From Tubiluchus corallicola (lineage: Eukaryota > Priapulida > Priapulimorpha > Priapulimorphida > Tubiluchidae), in contig JAQGDQ010001241.1 of assembly GCA_030141605.1 (NCBI GenBank), positions 1 to 41,699 of the forward strand: a stretch of 41,699 nt of DNA. Direction: 5' to 3'. The position numbers and the translations under genes were made by a program. Below the pieces are notes generated by a model. That model searched no databases, was not told the origin of the DNA, and was given only the letters and a program-made list of their open reading frames with translations. Positions 22,615 to 33,487 of this stretch are shown one piece after another (positions within the stretch are counted from its first letter, which is position 1; every line of letters begins with the position of its first letter).

Positions 22615-23140
22615 GGTTGGCATCCTTCTGTCTCGGAAGACAATGGAGTGTGCGCCAAGAGAGTCAGTTATTGATCACATTGATGGAGCTGCAGCGTCGA
22701 CAGTGGCTGAGCAGTCCGATCCTTGAACGTCTCCAGGGCGCACGCCTGGGCAAGGTGTATGGAGATCCTGAGTTGCCCAGACAACAGGAACCCCCTCTCT
22801 TCCTTCCTGGTGTAGTCCAAAGGGAAGCGGAGCGATACGTTTGGCACCAGGTTGGCTGCAGGAGCTGCCGGAGTCAGTGAGCATGCTGCACTGGTCCGCC
22901 TTCGGGGCTCCACTCCTGATTTGGAAGGTTTACTCCTCTACACATGGCCATTGGGTCACTTGACCTCCTCCGCCCTCTAGCCGTTGGCTGCTTGTGCAGC
23001 TCCTCCGCCTAGAATCGAGATACAGTGTGGGCATCCCGCAAGCCTACAGCACCTAGGCGGTCACCCATCCAAGTACTAACCAGGCTCTACGTTGCTTAAC
23101 TTCGGTGATCAAACGAGAACCGGTGTTTTCAACGTGATTT
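22615..23140 (-). mobile_element. 5S rRNA-derived SINE (SINE3-like), right arm
   Basis: Minus-strand copy of the 2048-2583 element, about 526 bases, with the same 11-base target duplication and hence the same insertion event. It differs from the left copy by a number of substitutions and by a 9-base deletion in the 5S head. It points towards the hinge. The 99-codon plus-strand frame 22581-22880 is antisense to the element and is not taken as a gene. Confidence 0.75.
23040..23140 (-). pseudogene. 5S rRNA-derived head with 9-base deletion
   Basis: The minus-strand reading goes from GACCGCCTAGG straight to TGCTGTAGGCTT. The left-arm copy has AATACCAGG between these, so nine bases were lost, probably between two AGG triplets. 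Box A and box C sequences remain. Confidence 0.82.
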
Positions 23141-23151
23141 GTCCACCAGTT
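23141..23151. repeat. Target-site duplication of right SINE, other side
   Basis: GTCCACCAGTT, a perfect match to 22604-22614. Confidence 0.8.
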
Positions 23152-23442
23152 ACATCGTAGTACTCAAGTGAATGGCGACTACCATTTTCTGTACAGCAGC
23201 AATTGTTAACTTTACGATTTACCAACAGTTCTTTGCAAATTTATTTATTATATTTTTCTAAGTTTAAGTAATAACAGTAAGGTAAACCCAACATCCAAAA
23301 TGACTTGTCTTTTCCTTTAAAATGGGCCTGTGCGCACGACCTAGCAATGATCACTTGTACACTGAACATAATGCAATAATCGTCAGCGTACATAGTTTAA
23401 CTACTGTAATTAAAGGTTTCCCGCATTGTTCATTAACTTACA

Positions 23443-23646
23443 TTGTTTCAACAGAATACAGACACCGCGTACTTTCTAAGATCTGTAATTCAGAATCTTG
23501 TCCGAACACGTACAGACATGTGGAACAGACGTAATGATCGAAGATTAAGGTTAGACGAAGGAATTTACTTAAAGTACATTATACGCAAATATGCAGAAAG
23601 CTTAATTGAAAGAAACAAGCATCCATGTAAGGTTTACGTGTGTTAA
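23443..23646 (+). other. Exon-like open frame, unassigned (right arm)
   Basis: Plus-strand counterpart of 1565-1768, 67 codons from a TTG, ending in TAA. TTTCAACAG near 23446-23454 could be a splice acceptor, and GATAAATAAAG near 23970 a poly(A) signal right before the CTTA array. Possible readings are the last exon and 3' UTR of a decayed gene, or a retroelement tail. No family is recognised, and the two arms differ mostly at amino-acid-changing positions. Confidence 0.2.
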
Positions 23647-23981
23647 AGCTAAAAGAATAAGCTTTGAATATCAATATTATATGTATTTATTATGCCTTTA
23701 TGTCCATTTTCAACGTTCAAATTTATGTTCATGTTCAAATATGTTGAAATTTATGTTCAAATTTAAACTTAATCTCAATAGTTTTACAAACCTAATAGCA
23801 ACATTACTTACACGGTGGTTGACTTTGGTAACTTTTAGTTTTTCGCCACCCTTTCACCAATCACTTGAACATCATTAACTCAGATAATTTATTCATTCAA
23901 TAATCTTGTCACTTTGTATCATATTATCATATTATCATTTCATGCTCTGTCTTTTTCTTGTAAAAAAGGTGATAAATAAAG

Positions 23982-24315
<334 letters not shown>

Positions 24316-24784
24316 AATTCATCACAATAAAAACTTTCAAATTTGAAGACAGATTTAACCTTGTAAGCACGTGCAGTGAACTTGCACAACAAAATGGCCT
24401 CCCCTGAATATCTTATGCAAACAACAGCAAACACAGTTTGATTTGAAAAAAGGCAACTTTATCTGCATTACAACAATGACGCAAAAACTCCAATCTTTTC
24501 ACACAAAGAAAATTATCGTCGCACTTCCTGCCTCTAGATTCGCGACTTCCTAAAGTCTGATATAAATCTGATAAACCTAGACAAAAACTTATTTGAACAA
24601 AGCAAAGCAAGAGAGAAGAAATTTTTATAATTGAAATTTTTCATGAGGAAAGACAAAATGGCGTTTACAAGTGTTTGAATTTCGTAATAAATTAATGCAA
24701 ATCACCCATTGTTTGACAAACCATGTTATGATAACTAACAAATGACGATGATGATGATAAATCCTTATTTGCACAATATATACA

Positions 24785-24808
24785 TACACACACACACACA
24801 CACACACA

Positions 24809-24875
<67 letters not shown>
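24785..24875. repeat. (CA)n(CT)n microsatellite
   Basis: Mirror of 1-162 at the visible outer end of the right arm. Confidence 0.97.
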
Positions 24876-24876
<1 letters not shown>

Positions 24877-24883
24877 ATCTCTC

Positions 24884-25678
24884 CTCCCACTCTCTTTTTG
24901 TTTATTCTTTTTTTCTCTCCTCTCCTTTCTTCCACTCTGTCTCGTTCTCTCTATCGTTGCTTAATTATTTATTAGGTATATCTTTAAAAACATCAAATTC
25001 CCACGAAGCCTGGTAACCTCGCACGAAACGTGTACACAAAACGAAATTCTGCGTGTATTTTCTCAGTCAAATCACGAACTACACAGCCAACAACCTCCCT
25101 GACTTTGGGCTGTGGTAATGACATTCGTTTGTAACCCTCTGACACGATATCAAAGAGTTGTAAAACACCACAAAACTGTGAGAAATTTTATTGATTTTTT
25201 GTTCGCTGTTTACTGCATGTTCTTGCCACCAGATTTTTCCTTGTTTTCTGTAAAAACATCTATCGCGTTTTGTAGAAAGAGGTGAATAAGGGAAGGTCTT
25301 TTACAATTAGGAACGTGTTGACGTTGCTGGTAGAAAAACGGTGTCTGTTTTGTGTCTGTTTTCTCTTTGCAAAAAGACAAAGCAATGACCATCGAATGTG
25401 GAAGGAGTCGAGAGTTTTCACGTCCCTTTTCTTGTCTTCTCTTTTTAACTTTTACTGCTTCAATTTGTTTGTTTTCCTCTTCTTTCCTTTTCGCCTTTCT
25501 TGCCTTCGTATTTTTCTTCATTCTTTCTTTTTCTTTATTTTTCCACTTTTCCTTTATCGTTTTTTTCCTCCGTTACTGAATCGTTTTTATTTTTCTCTTT
25601 TCCTCATTCATGTTGTTCTCTATTTTTTCGTGACCTTTTCTTTTTTCTTTAATTTTTTTGGCTCCGTTACAGTCTCTT
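24884..25678. other. Right flank, pyrimidine-rich, no gene
   Basis: First DNA outside the visible palindrome. From about 25400 the plus strand becomes strongly T/C-rich, which opens long frames on both strands (for example 25282-26142 and 25210-25521). These frames are compositional and show no domain. Confidence 0.45.
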
Positions 25679-26093
<415 letters not shown>

Positions 26094-26988
26094 GCAGCAT
26101 TTCATCTTGTCGCCCATACTTTACACATTAAATTCTTTCTGACGACGTTTTTTCTTCTTAAAATAAAAAACTCGGTTTCACTGTTTACTTACTAACCTAC
26201 TTAGAGCAACGCTAAATTCCCACTTTTCGCATAGCAGAGCAATTGTAAAGCAATTATTAAGCAATCACTTATCGTTGTATGACTGCCAAATCAAAGCAAC
26301 TCATCCATTCGGCAAATGACATGTTGTTTTCTACAAAGGCTAGAACCTTGTCAATGTATTGTTAAGGCGTGTTCACACTATTCATCAAAATCTCATCACA
26401 GTCGATACAGGAAGCTGTCAGGTAACCGGAAACGGGCTGTTTTACTTGTGTGAGAGATATGACGATACTTACCATCAGGACAAATTCTTTTTTATTACAA
26501 ATAAAAAAAATCTACGCGTTGTGTCATGTTCTGCGTTCGTACTAATGTTGCCAAGCAGTATATTAATTTTTGGCATTGAATTTGCAATCTTTTATTATCT
26601 TAGATACAAACATGCTCATTTGATTTATTTTTTAGATCCTCTTTGAAACGTACAAGACAGTAACTTGTTCTGTTTTATAAAACTGTGTGAAAGTTTTGTA
26701 TAACCAACAAACTTATAATAGCTGAAATAATACTCTTGTGAGTTTGACGCCTCTATTTATGTCACTTTACAAAATACCGGAATCTTCATATTTGGTGAAA
26801 TTTTTTCTTTGTATGTGTTTCTGTAAAAACAAATATAAAATTTAGTGATATTTTATTACTTATAAAAGAATAATTGTAAGTAATATATAGGATGTGAGTG
26901 AAATTGTAGTATAAATCTGTATAATGTCTGCAAGTGGGGACAGCAATTTTTAATCGAAGTTGCTTATTGATTCAGTGAATTGTTGAAC
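26094..26988. other. AT-rich DNA without recognised feature
   Basis: A 95-codon frame from a TTG at 26359 is hydrophobic at its end and resembles nothing I know. No RNA gene or repeat was seen. Confidence 0.45.
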
Positions 26989-27935
26989 AGATCTTATCTA
27001 TTCGCTCGGTTCCGATCAGTTCGATAAAATGATATTCGGCAAATCATAGATCTTATCTATTTGCTCAGTTCCGATCAGTTCGATAAAATGATATTCGGCA
27101 AACCATAGATCTTATCTATTCGCTCGGTTCCGATCAGTTCGGTAAAATGATATTCGGCTAATCATAGATCTTATCTATTCGCTCGGTTCCGATCAGTTCG
27201 GTAAAATGATATTCGGCAAATCATAGATCTTATCTACTCGCACGGTTCCGATCAGTTCGGTAAAATGATATTTGGCAAATCATAGATCTTATCTATTCGC
27301 TCGGTTCCGATCAGTTCGGTAAAATGATATTCGGCAAATCATAGATCTTATCTATTCCCTCGGTTCCGATCAGTTCCGTAAAATGATATTCGGCAAATCA
27401 TAGATCTTATCTATTCGCTCGGTTCCGATCATTTCGGTAAAATTATATTCGGCAAATCATAGATCTTATCTATTCGCTCAGTTCCGATCAGTTCGGTAAA
27501 ATGATATTCGGCAAATCATAGATCTTATCTGTTCGCTCGGTTCCGATCATTTCGATAAAATGATATTCGGCAAATCATAGATCTTATCTGTTCGCTCGGT
27601 TCCGATCAGTTCGACAAAATGATATTCGGCAAATCATCGATCTTATCTATTCGCTCGGTTCCGATCAGTTTGACAAAATGATATTCGGCAAATCATAGAT
27701 CTTATCTGTTCGCACGGTTCCGATCATTTCGGTAAAATGATATTCGGCAAATCATAGATCTTATCTATTCGCTCGGTTCCGATCAGTTCCATAAAATGAT
27801 ATTCGGCAAATCATAGATCTTATCTATTCGCTCGGTTCCGATCAGTTCCATAAAATTATATTCGGCAAATCATATATCTTATCTATTCGGTCGGTTCCGA
27901 TCATTTCGGTAAAATTATATTCAGCACATCATTGC
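26989..27935. repeat. 59-bp satellite, 16 tandem copies
   Basis: The start of ATCTTATCT recurs at 26991, 27050, 27109 and so on to 27876, exactly every 59 bases, giving 16 units. The unit contains TTCGCTCGG, CCGATCAGTTCGG (a small CCGA/TCGG dyad), TAAAATGATATTCGGC and AAATCATAG. Units differ by a few substitutions, and no unit-length variation was seen. The last unit decays into ATTGCCTTGTAAAATAAAGC. Confidence 0.97.
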
Positions 27936-28284
27936 CTTGTAAAATAAAGCATTTTCCCACCCATGAGAATTAAGGACTTTGACTTTATCACTTTCCATTG
28001 TGCTGGAGTTTAGTGAATTCAAGTTTAAAGCTCCAATCTTACGCATAAGGAATCATTGTTCAAACTGGTCAGTGTGGTCAGTCCTAATCCGAAAAATTCG
28101 ACCACCGGTCACGTTTGTTTGGCAGGCGGCGATAGAGATGACCTGGTATGGTCTTGTGTAAATTTACAGCAAAGTGCGAAAGGTAAATCTTCCAGTTTAG
28201 CAATTGCTATCAAATTGAAGTCAGAGGTGACTAACCCAACTGATTTATTTTATGCAGGATAAACTTGAAGAAAAGAACAAGAGG
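27936..28284. other. Unassigned DNA with a weak exon-like frame
   Basis: A 68-codon frame from 28056 to 28262 (for example NPKNSTTGHVCLAGGDRDDLVWS) has ordinary composition but no domain. No splice pattern is decisive. Confidence 0.3.
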
Positions 28285-28428
28285 CTCAGTATGTTGGGTT
28301 TATTTTACTGTTATCACTTAAACTGTTTGTGGTGTGCTAATGGAAAGCACAAGTCACTCAGTATGTTGAGTTTATTTTACTGTTATCACTTAAACTTAGC
28401 AAAATATGACAAAGAAATTTGCACAAAG
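28285..28428. repeat. 72-bp tandem duplication
   Basis: CTCAGTATGTTG(G/A)GTTTATTTTACTGTTATCACTTAAAC, here read in two parts, begins at 28285 and again at 28357. The second copy continues into arm-related DNA. Confidence 0.8.
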
Positions 28429-28586
28429 AACTGCCTATAAAGCATAAATTTAAAATAAACCACCTCTGTATAGAAATTTTCAGGTGCGGTGGTTGCCGCC
28501 ATTCACTTGAAAATCATGACGTAACTTCGTGACTTTTCGTAAGCGCGTCGTAGCTTTCCGTAAGCGCGAGCTGCTTAAACTAATTC
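28357..28586 (+). repeat. Paralogue of arm segment lacking the 5S SINE
   Basis: Matches, with substitutions, the arm segment around the SINE: GTTTA-TTACTGTTAT, AAACTTAG, ATTTGCA-AAAGAACTG, GCCATTCACTTGA, GTAACT, then TTCGTGACTTT-CGTAAGCGCG and GCTGCTTAAACTAATT. GTAACT (28521-28526) passes straight to TCGTGAC (28527 on), where the arms hold the SINE and its target duplications. Like the right arm it has two CGTAAGCGCG motifs. This is the uninterrupted relative of the arm locus. Confidence 0.7.
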
Positions 28587-29055
28587 AAACTTCTGCAGTT
28601 TACTTAACGTTCACGCAAAAATATTAAAAAATTACCTATCCAATTTTTTTTGTAAAAAATTATTATACTTTTGATGAAGATTGACAGTGCGCTACGTTTC
28701 TTCAGGACGAATGACGTCATTGGAAGAACAATGGCATTGAAAATGGGAGCGTCCAAGCATGAAGTGATCGCAACTTTAAAGTGATTTTACAATTTTATTA
28801 CTAAATCCTTCTAGCATTTTTCATGGAAGTTGAAATAAGCCAAACTTCCCAGAAGAGATGGCCTTTTGTTTACAGGCTTTCCAAAAATACCATATTACTT
28901 AAAATATGAGACAGCGCTCTCGAGACTTGCTATTTTTAATATAAAAAACGTTGAATGTTCCTTTAAACTATATATCCTATATGTCAAATACCATCATAAC
29001 TACATTGTAAGAATATCTTTAGTTTAATACAGCGCTAGAAGCAGCTACATCACAT
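28587..29055. other. AT-rich DNA, possible end of a mobile element
   Basis: No gene. Near 28945-28970 the minus strand reads TAGTTTAAAGGAACATTCAACG, similar in its TTAAAGGAAC start to the inverted-repeat element at 33481. No partner end was found. Confidence 0.3.
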
Positions 29056-30105
29056 AATAGCAACAGCAGCAGTGCAGCAGTATGAAAAGCAACAACAAAA
29101 ACGACGACGATGATGATGATGACGACAAAAACAGCAATAACGGCGCAAAAGCTGCAGTAATAACGACAACAACAATGACAACAAACGAATACAACACCCG
29201 CAATATCGCTGCTGCTGCTACCACACCGCAGCAACTGTAGCAAGAGCAATAACAAGCATGACGGCGACGATAACATGATGATGATGACGATGACAACAAA
29301 CGAATACAACACCCGCAATATCGCTGCTGCTGCTGCTACCACACCGCAGCAACTGTAGCAAGAGCAATAACAAGCATGACGGTGACGATAAGATGATGAC
29401 GATGACAACAAAAACAGCAATAACGGCAGCGACAGCTGCAGTAATAACGACAACAACAATGACAACAAACGAATACAACACCCGCAATATCGCTGCTGCT
29501 GCTACCACACCGCAGCAACTGTAGCAAGAGCAATAACAAGCATGACGGCGACGATAACATGATGATGATGACGATGACAACAAACGAATACAACACCCGC
29601 AATATCGCTGCTGCTGCTGCTACCACACCGCAGCAATTGTAGCAAGAGCAATAACAAGCATGACGGTGACGATAAGATGATGACGATGACAACAAAAACA
29701 GCAATAACGGCAGCGACAGCTGCAGTAATAACGACAACAACAATGACAACAAACGAATACAACACCCGCAATATCGCTGCTGCTCCCACCCACAACCAAC
29801 AACCACCACAACAAAACATGACAACAAACGAATACAACACCCGCAATATCCGCTGCTGCTGCTACCACACCGCAGCAACTGTAGCAAGAGCAATAACAAG
29901 CATGACGGTGACGATAAGATGATGACGATGACAACAAAAACAGCAATAACGGCAGCGACAGCTGCAGTAATAACGACAACAACAATGACAACAAACGAAT
30001 ACAACACCCGCAATATCGCTGCTGCTACCACACCGCAGCAACTGCAGCAAGAGCAATAACAAGCATGACGGTGACGATAAGATGATGATGATGACAACAA
30101 TAGAT
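29056..30105. repeat. Triplet-rich higher-order tandem repeat
   Basis: The marker ACAAACGAAT recurs at 29181, 29296, 29465, 29580, 29749, 29824 and 29991, spacings 115, 169, 115, 169, 75 and 167. It is therefore a 284-base higher-order unit made of two related subunits, later truncated. Contents are CAA, GAC, GAT and GCTGCT triplets plus CACCGCAGCAACTGTAGCAA. Its in-phase triplets leave several frames open on the minus strand (up to 254 codons, from 30100). These frames change phase between units and are not taken as genes. Confidence 0.93.
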
Positions 30106-30628
30106 CTCATGCTGGTCATGCAGGCAGAGACGCCAATTTTGTGAAGAACTTTGCTAAGACTTTTTTGGTGATTAAGGCGGCATCCAGAGTTCAGACGGAC
30201 ATGAACCAGACACTCGTTTCCTTTACTAAACAATTGTCATTACGACTAATAATTAGGCAAATTTTGTACCAATTTTCAATTATTATAGTTCGGCGAAATA
30301 GTTTCCTTTTCACTATGTAAGTTATTTGTTGGGAAGGGAAAGTTATTGTTGTTTTATTACGAAACTGCCTGCACCAGTAACCTAGTATTTTTCTCCAATA
30401 AATAAAAAAGAGAACTTTACTCCATTGTTAAGCTATAGGCTGTGTTGCTTTTGTGGCCAACAATATCGGCGCCTATATTTAGGCATTAGCAAAATTGACT
30501 GTATTCTAAATGACCGTTTCACTACAAAACTCTTACATTTTCAGTGAAATAGCTGACACGGTTTTGTGAATGGTTCTGTTTACGAATCAAACATTTTTCT
30601 GGGACTGGTTTTTTGTTCTGTTAATAAC
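30106..30628. other. DNA without recognised feature
   Basis: AT-rich, no frame of note, no RNA gene seen. Confidence 0.5.
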
Positions 30629-30754
30629 TTTCTGGCGCAGCAACACACATGCGGCGGCGGCGGCGCTGCATTCGCTTGAAGTAATAGCGAGTTTCTGGTG
30701 CAGCAACACACATGCGGCGGTGGCGGCGCTGCATTCGCTTGAACTAAGAGCGAG
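30629..30754. repeat. 63-bp GC-rich tandem duplication
   Basis: TTTCTGG(C/T)GCAGCAACAC, a GCGGCGG(C/T)GGCGGCGCTGC core and ATTCGCTTGAA occur twice, at 30631 and 30694. The GC-rich cores stand out from the surrounding AT-rich DNA. Frames through it on both strands are not convincing. Confidence 0.85.
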
Positions 30755-30855
30755 AAGGCGAAGTTGTGTTTGTGTGGTAATAATTGTTTCACGTAAGTCA
30801 TTTTTGAAAAAATAGTATGGTTCCTTTCAATATTTCACTGATAAAGTAGATCGTC

Positions 30856-31322
30856 TTAACCCTTTCATACCCGTTGTATCCCGTGGGATACGAGAATATT
30901 TTCTGCCTTTAAAATTAATAAAATTTTAAAACTGACAGTCATTTGATCTGTTAATAGTTATTTTGATTTAAGCCAATAACAATAGACTAAAAATGGTGAT
31001 AAAATGGCAAACTAGAAAATCTACATAGCATAAAAAACTGTGCAAGGTACAGTACTTTAGAGACGACTTTGTACAGATCAGCATAGCATGCATACTAAAT
31101 GTCTTACATACTTTAAAAAATTATCAGCAGTTGCAAAATGAAGCACATTTTATGCTTCCATTGAATCCCAATGTATCCCGTGGGATACAGGCTATATTTA
31201 GCACGCGGGCACAGGTAGAAAAAAATAATTATTATGTGTAAACAAGATGGACATGCTGAGTAAAAGTACCAAGCCAAAATTTTTTTCTTATTAAAAAAAC
31301 AATTTGGGACTGAAAGGGTTAA
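30856..31322. mobile_element. piggyBac-type MITE with TTAA target duplication
   Basis: TTAA (30856-30859) and TTAA (31319-31322) bracket a 459-base element whose ends are inverted: CCCTTTCATACCC at the left, and CCCTTTCAGTCCC read from the right. CCCT ends and TTAA targets are the signature of the piggyBac superfamily. It has no transposase frame, so it is non-autonomous. The dyad GTATCCCGTGGGATAC occurs twice inside (30876-30891 and 31173-31188) in the same form. Confidence 0.75.
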
Positions 31323-31723
31323 ACTTACAATCTACTGCCTTCTCTACAGAACGTAGCAAATTGCCTCATAAACCTTGATGCTGGAGTGCTTAACCATCTA
31401 AATGTAGCCATGAACTTGAAAGAGCTGCAGTTTTTTACACTGCTGCAATTGTTTCAGCGATGTTTAGGAAACGAGGTGGCAAAAGATTTGTAAATTTACA
31501 GATAAAACTGTTTTCAAATAATGGTACTGGTTTAACTGTGCGAATATTTGCTGTCTTGATTAAACATTGAGCACATGTAAAAGCACGGAGTAACAGTTTC
31601 TGTAGTAAATTACCTGTTCAAACTAGATTCGTTATTGATTTTTTGAAACGTTTTCGGAGTTCACATAAATCAATTTGTACTTATTATTATTATTTCACTT
31701 TACACACAAGTAAATGTAAACGA
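31323..31723. other. DNA without recognised feature
   Basis: No frame, RNA gene or repeat recognised. Confidence 0.5.
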
Positions 31724-32023
31724 GTGAGTGGGTCGGTCGGTCGGACCGTCAGTCAGTCAGTCAGTGAGTGAGTGAGTGAGTGAGTGAATAAGTAAACGAG
31801 TGAGTGAGTGAGTGAGTGAGTGAGTGAGTGAGTGAGTGAGTGAGTGAGTGAGTAAGTCAGTGAGTGAGTGAGTGAGTGAGTAAACGAGTGAGTGAGTGAG
31901 TGAATGAGTGAGTAAGTCAGTGAGTAAACGAGTGAGTGAGTGAGTGGGTGAGTGAGTGAGTGAGTGAGTGAGTGAGTGAGTGAGTGAGTGAGTGAGTGAG
32001 TGAGTGAGTGAGTGAGTAAGTGA
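31724..32023. repeat. (TGAG)n array with TCGG and TCAG starts
   Basis: TCGG and TCAG units are followed by about 270 bases of TGAG with periodic TAAACGAG and TAAGTCAG variants, the variants themselves recurring. The SLTHSLTH frames are artefacts. Confidence 0.97.
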
Positions 32024-32300
32024 GCCATGTGAGCCATGATTGCTCATTTTAGTGCTCGAGAGTTGTGTTCATTTTAGTGGTGCGATGCATGGTGCTGGTA
32101 GTGGTGCTGATTGATTGCGCGCGCATAATATTCCTAATAATGAGAATGGTAATATCTGCGGCCTGTGGTGCAACTAGTGGTGATGGTGGTTGTACACGAC
32201 CAGTATTGCGCATGGTGCTGGCGTTGTAGTGGTGCTGATGCTGAAGGTGTGCTCGGAATGGAGGTAACAGAGGAACCATGGATGAAAAGTGGTGCATCGT
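32024..32300. repeat. GGTGCTG-rich imperfect repeat
   Basis: Repeated GGTGCTG, GTGGTG and TTTTAGTG words, probably decayed low-complexity DNA. The 82-codon minus-strand frame here is poor in evidence. Confidence 0.4.
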
Positions 32301-32989
32301 TTGAAAACAACTTCCTGCAAAACGTAATTACTCACTGTTAATATTCTCTGCTAATTAACTAAACCAATTCTGCAGAAAGTCCTTGGCTTTGGTGTTAAAG
32401 TAAATGCGTCTCAACTTTTGAAAACTTTTCAACTTATGAGACGAAATTGTCATAAATATTGAATGATTTGGGAACCTTTTGTCTACGGAAACTCAATGAC
32501 ACTTTTTCAACTTTTAGTGAAAATCATCTCCGTGGACTGACACCCTGACAGACGAACTAAATTTGCGCCTCCTAACACATAATTTCACACACAGTACCTC
32601 AGTTACCCTACATCCCCGCCAAGGTGAAATTTCTTTGCACAAATATTCAGCAGTTGTTTTGTGTATCGTCTCTTCATACAGGTAAACTTTGTTTTGCTCT
32701 AATTCTCTGCAGTTGTTAAGAAGTTGAAACCGAACGCTTTGTTCATTTTGAGATCGGTTGCAGCGTGTCCCGGGCGAATTTAACAAGATTAAAGTCATCA
32801 TATTTAATTCAAACAATTAATCAAAATTTGAAATCTTTGCTTTTATCGTCGTGGAAAACTTAAACAAACCGCTAGCATACATGTACGGCACGAAAGCTTT
32901 GCCATTTAAGCCTGAATACAACTCGAAATAAATTCTTTATTGTTGAACATTCAACCGTTTGATTGAAAGAATCAATATTAATCAAACAA
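32301..32989. other. DNA without recognised feature
   Basis: AT-rich. A 100-codon minus-strand frame (32514-32816) starts at an ATG but has no domain or family I recognise. Confidence 0.4.
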
Positions 32990-33487
32990 CTTAGAGCAGG
33001 GGTGTGCAAATTACCTGACTAGCCGGGCCACATTAAACTTTCCCGCAATTCCTGCGGGCCACGGGCAGTTTGATCAAGGAGCCAAGTACTGAAAGGCCTA
33101 GTAACGATTTTCTTTGCATCAGACATGCGTACTTCATTACTACTACACTCAAGAAACTATTTTAGAAGTTATTAAAATTTATATTACAAACCATATATTT
33201 CTACTTTCAGGACAGATAGTGGTAACTTCATTACAATGCATATTAGTAATGTGTATCACACAGTCTGTGTAGTACAGTGACATTAAGCTACAACCGTCTT
33301 GTACGGGTTAATGGCATCTGATCTAGTAGAAAAAACTACCCGCACTATCTTTGGGATCGTGGCACGGACTTCAGCTGGATACACTCAATTAATCGCCCGG
33401 GCGGCACTTTCATTAGGTTGACAAATCTCTTCGCGGGCCGCGCAAATTCTCTCGGCCGGCCGCAATTTGCACACCCCTGACTTAAAG
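32990..33487. mobile_element. hAT-type MITE with 8-bp target duplication
   Basis: A 482-base element (32998-33479) has 16-base perfect terminal inverted repeats CAGGGGTGTGCAAATT, and is flanked by ACTTAGAG (32990-32997) and ACTTAAAG (33480-33487), an 8-base duplication with one mismatch. CAGGGGTG ends, 8-base targets and internal GCGGGCC(A/G)C strings are typical of hAT (Charlie-like) non-autonomous elements. No transposase frame is present. Confidence 0.9.

Noticed and set aside
26989-27935. CRISPR-like array
   Set aside because: The 59-base units are contiguous, with no unique spacers, in a eukaryotic context.
29019-30100. Minus-strand frames of up to 254 codons rich in Cys, Val, Leu and Ser
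   Set aside because: By-product of triplet repeats without stop words. The frame changes from unit to unit with no conserved start.
31753-32047. SLTHSLTH frames
   Set aside because: Translation of the TGAG array.
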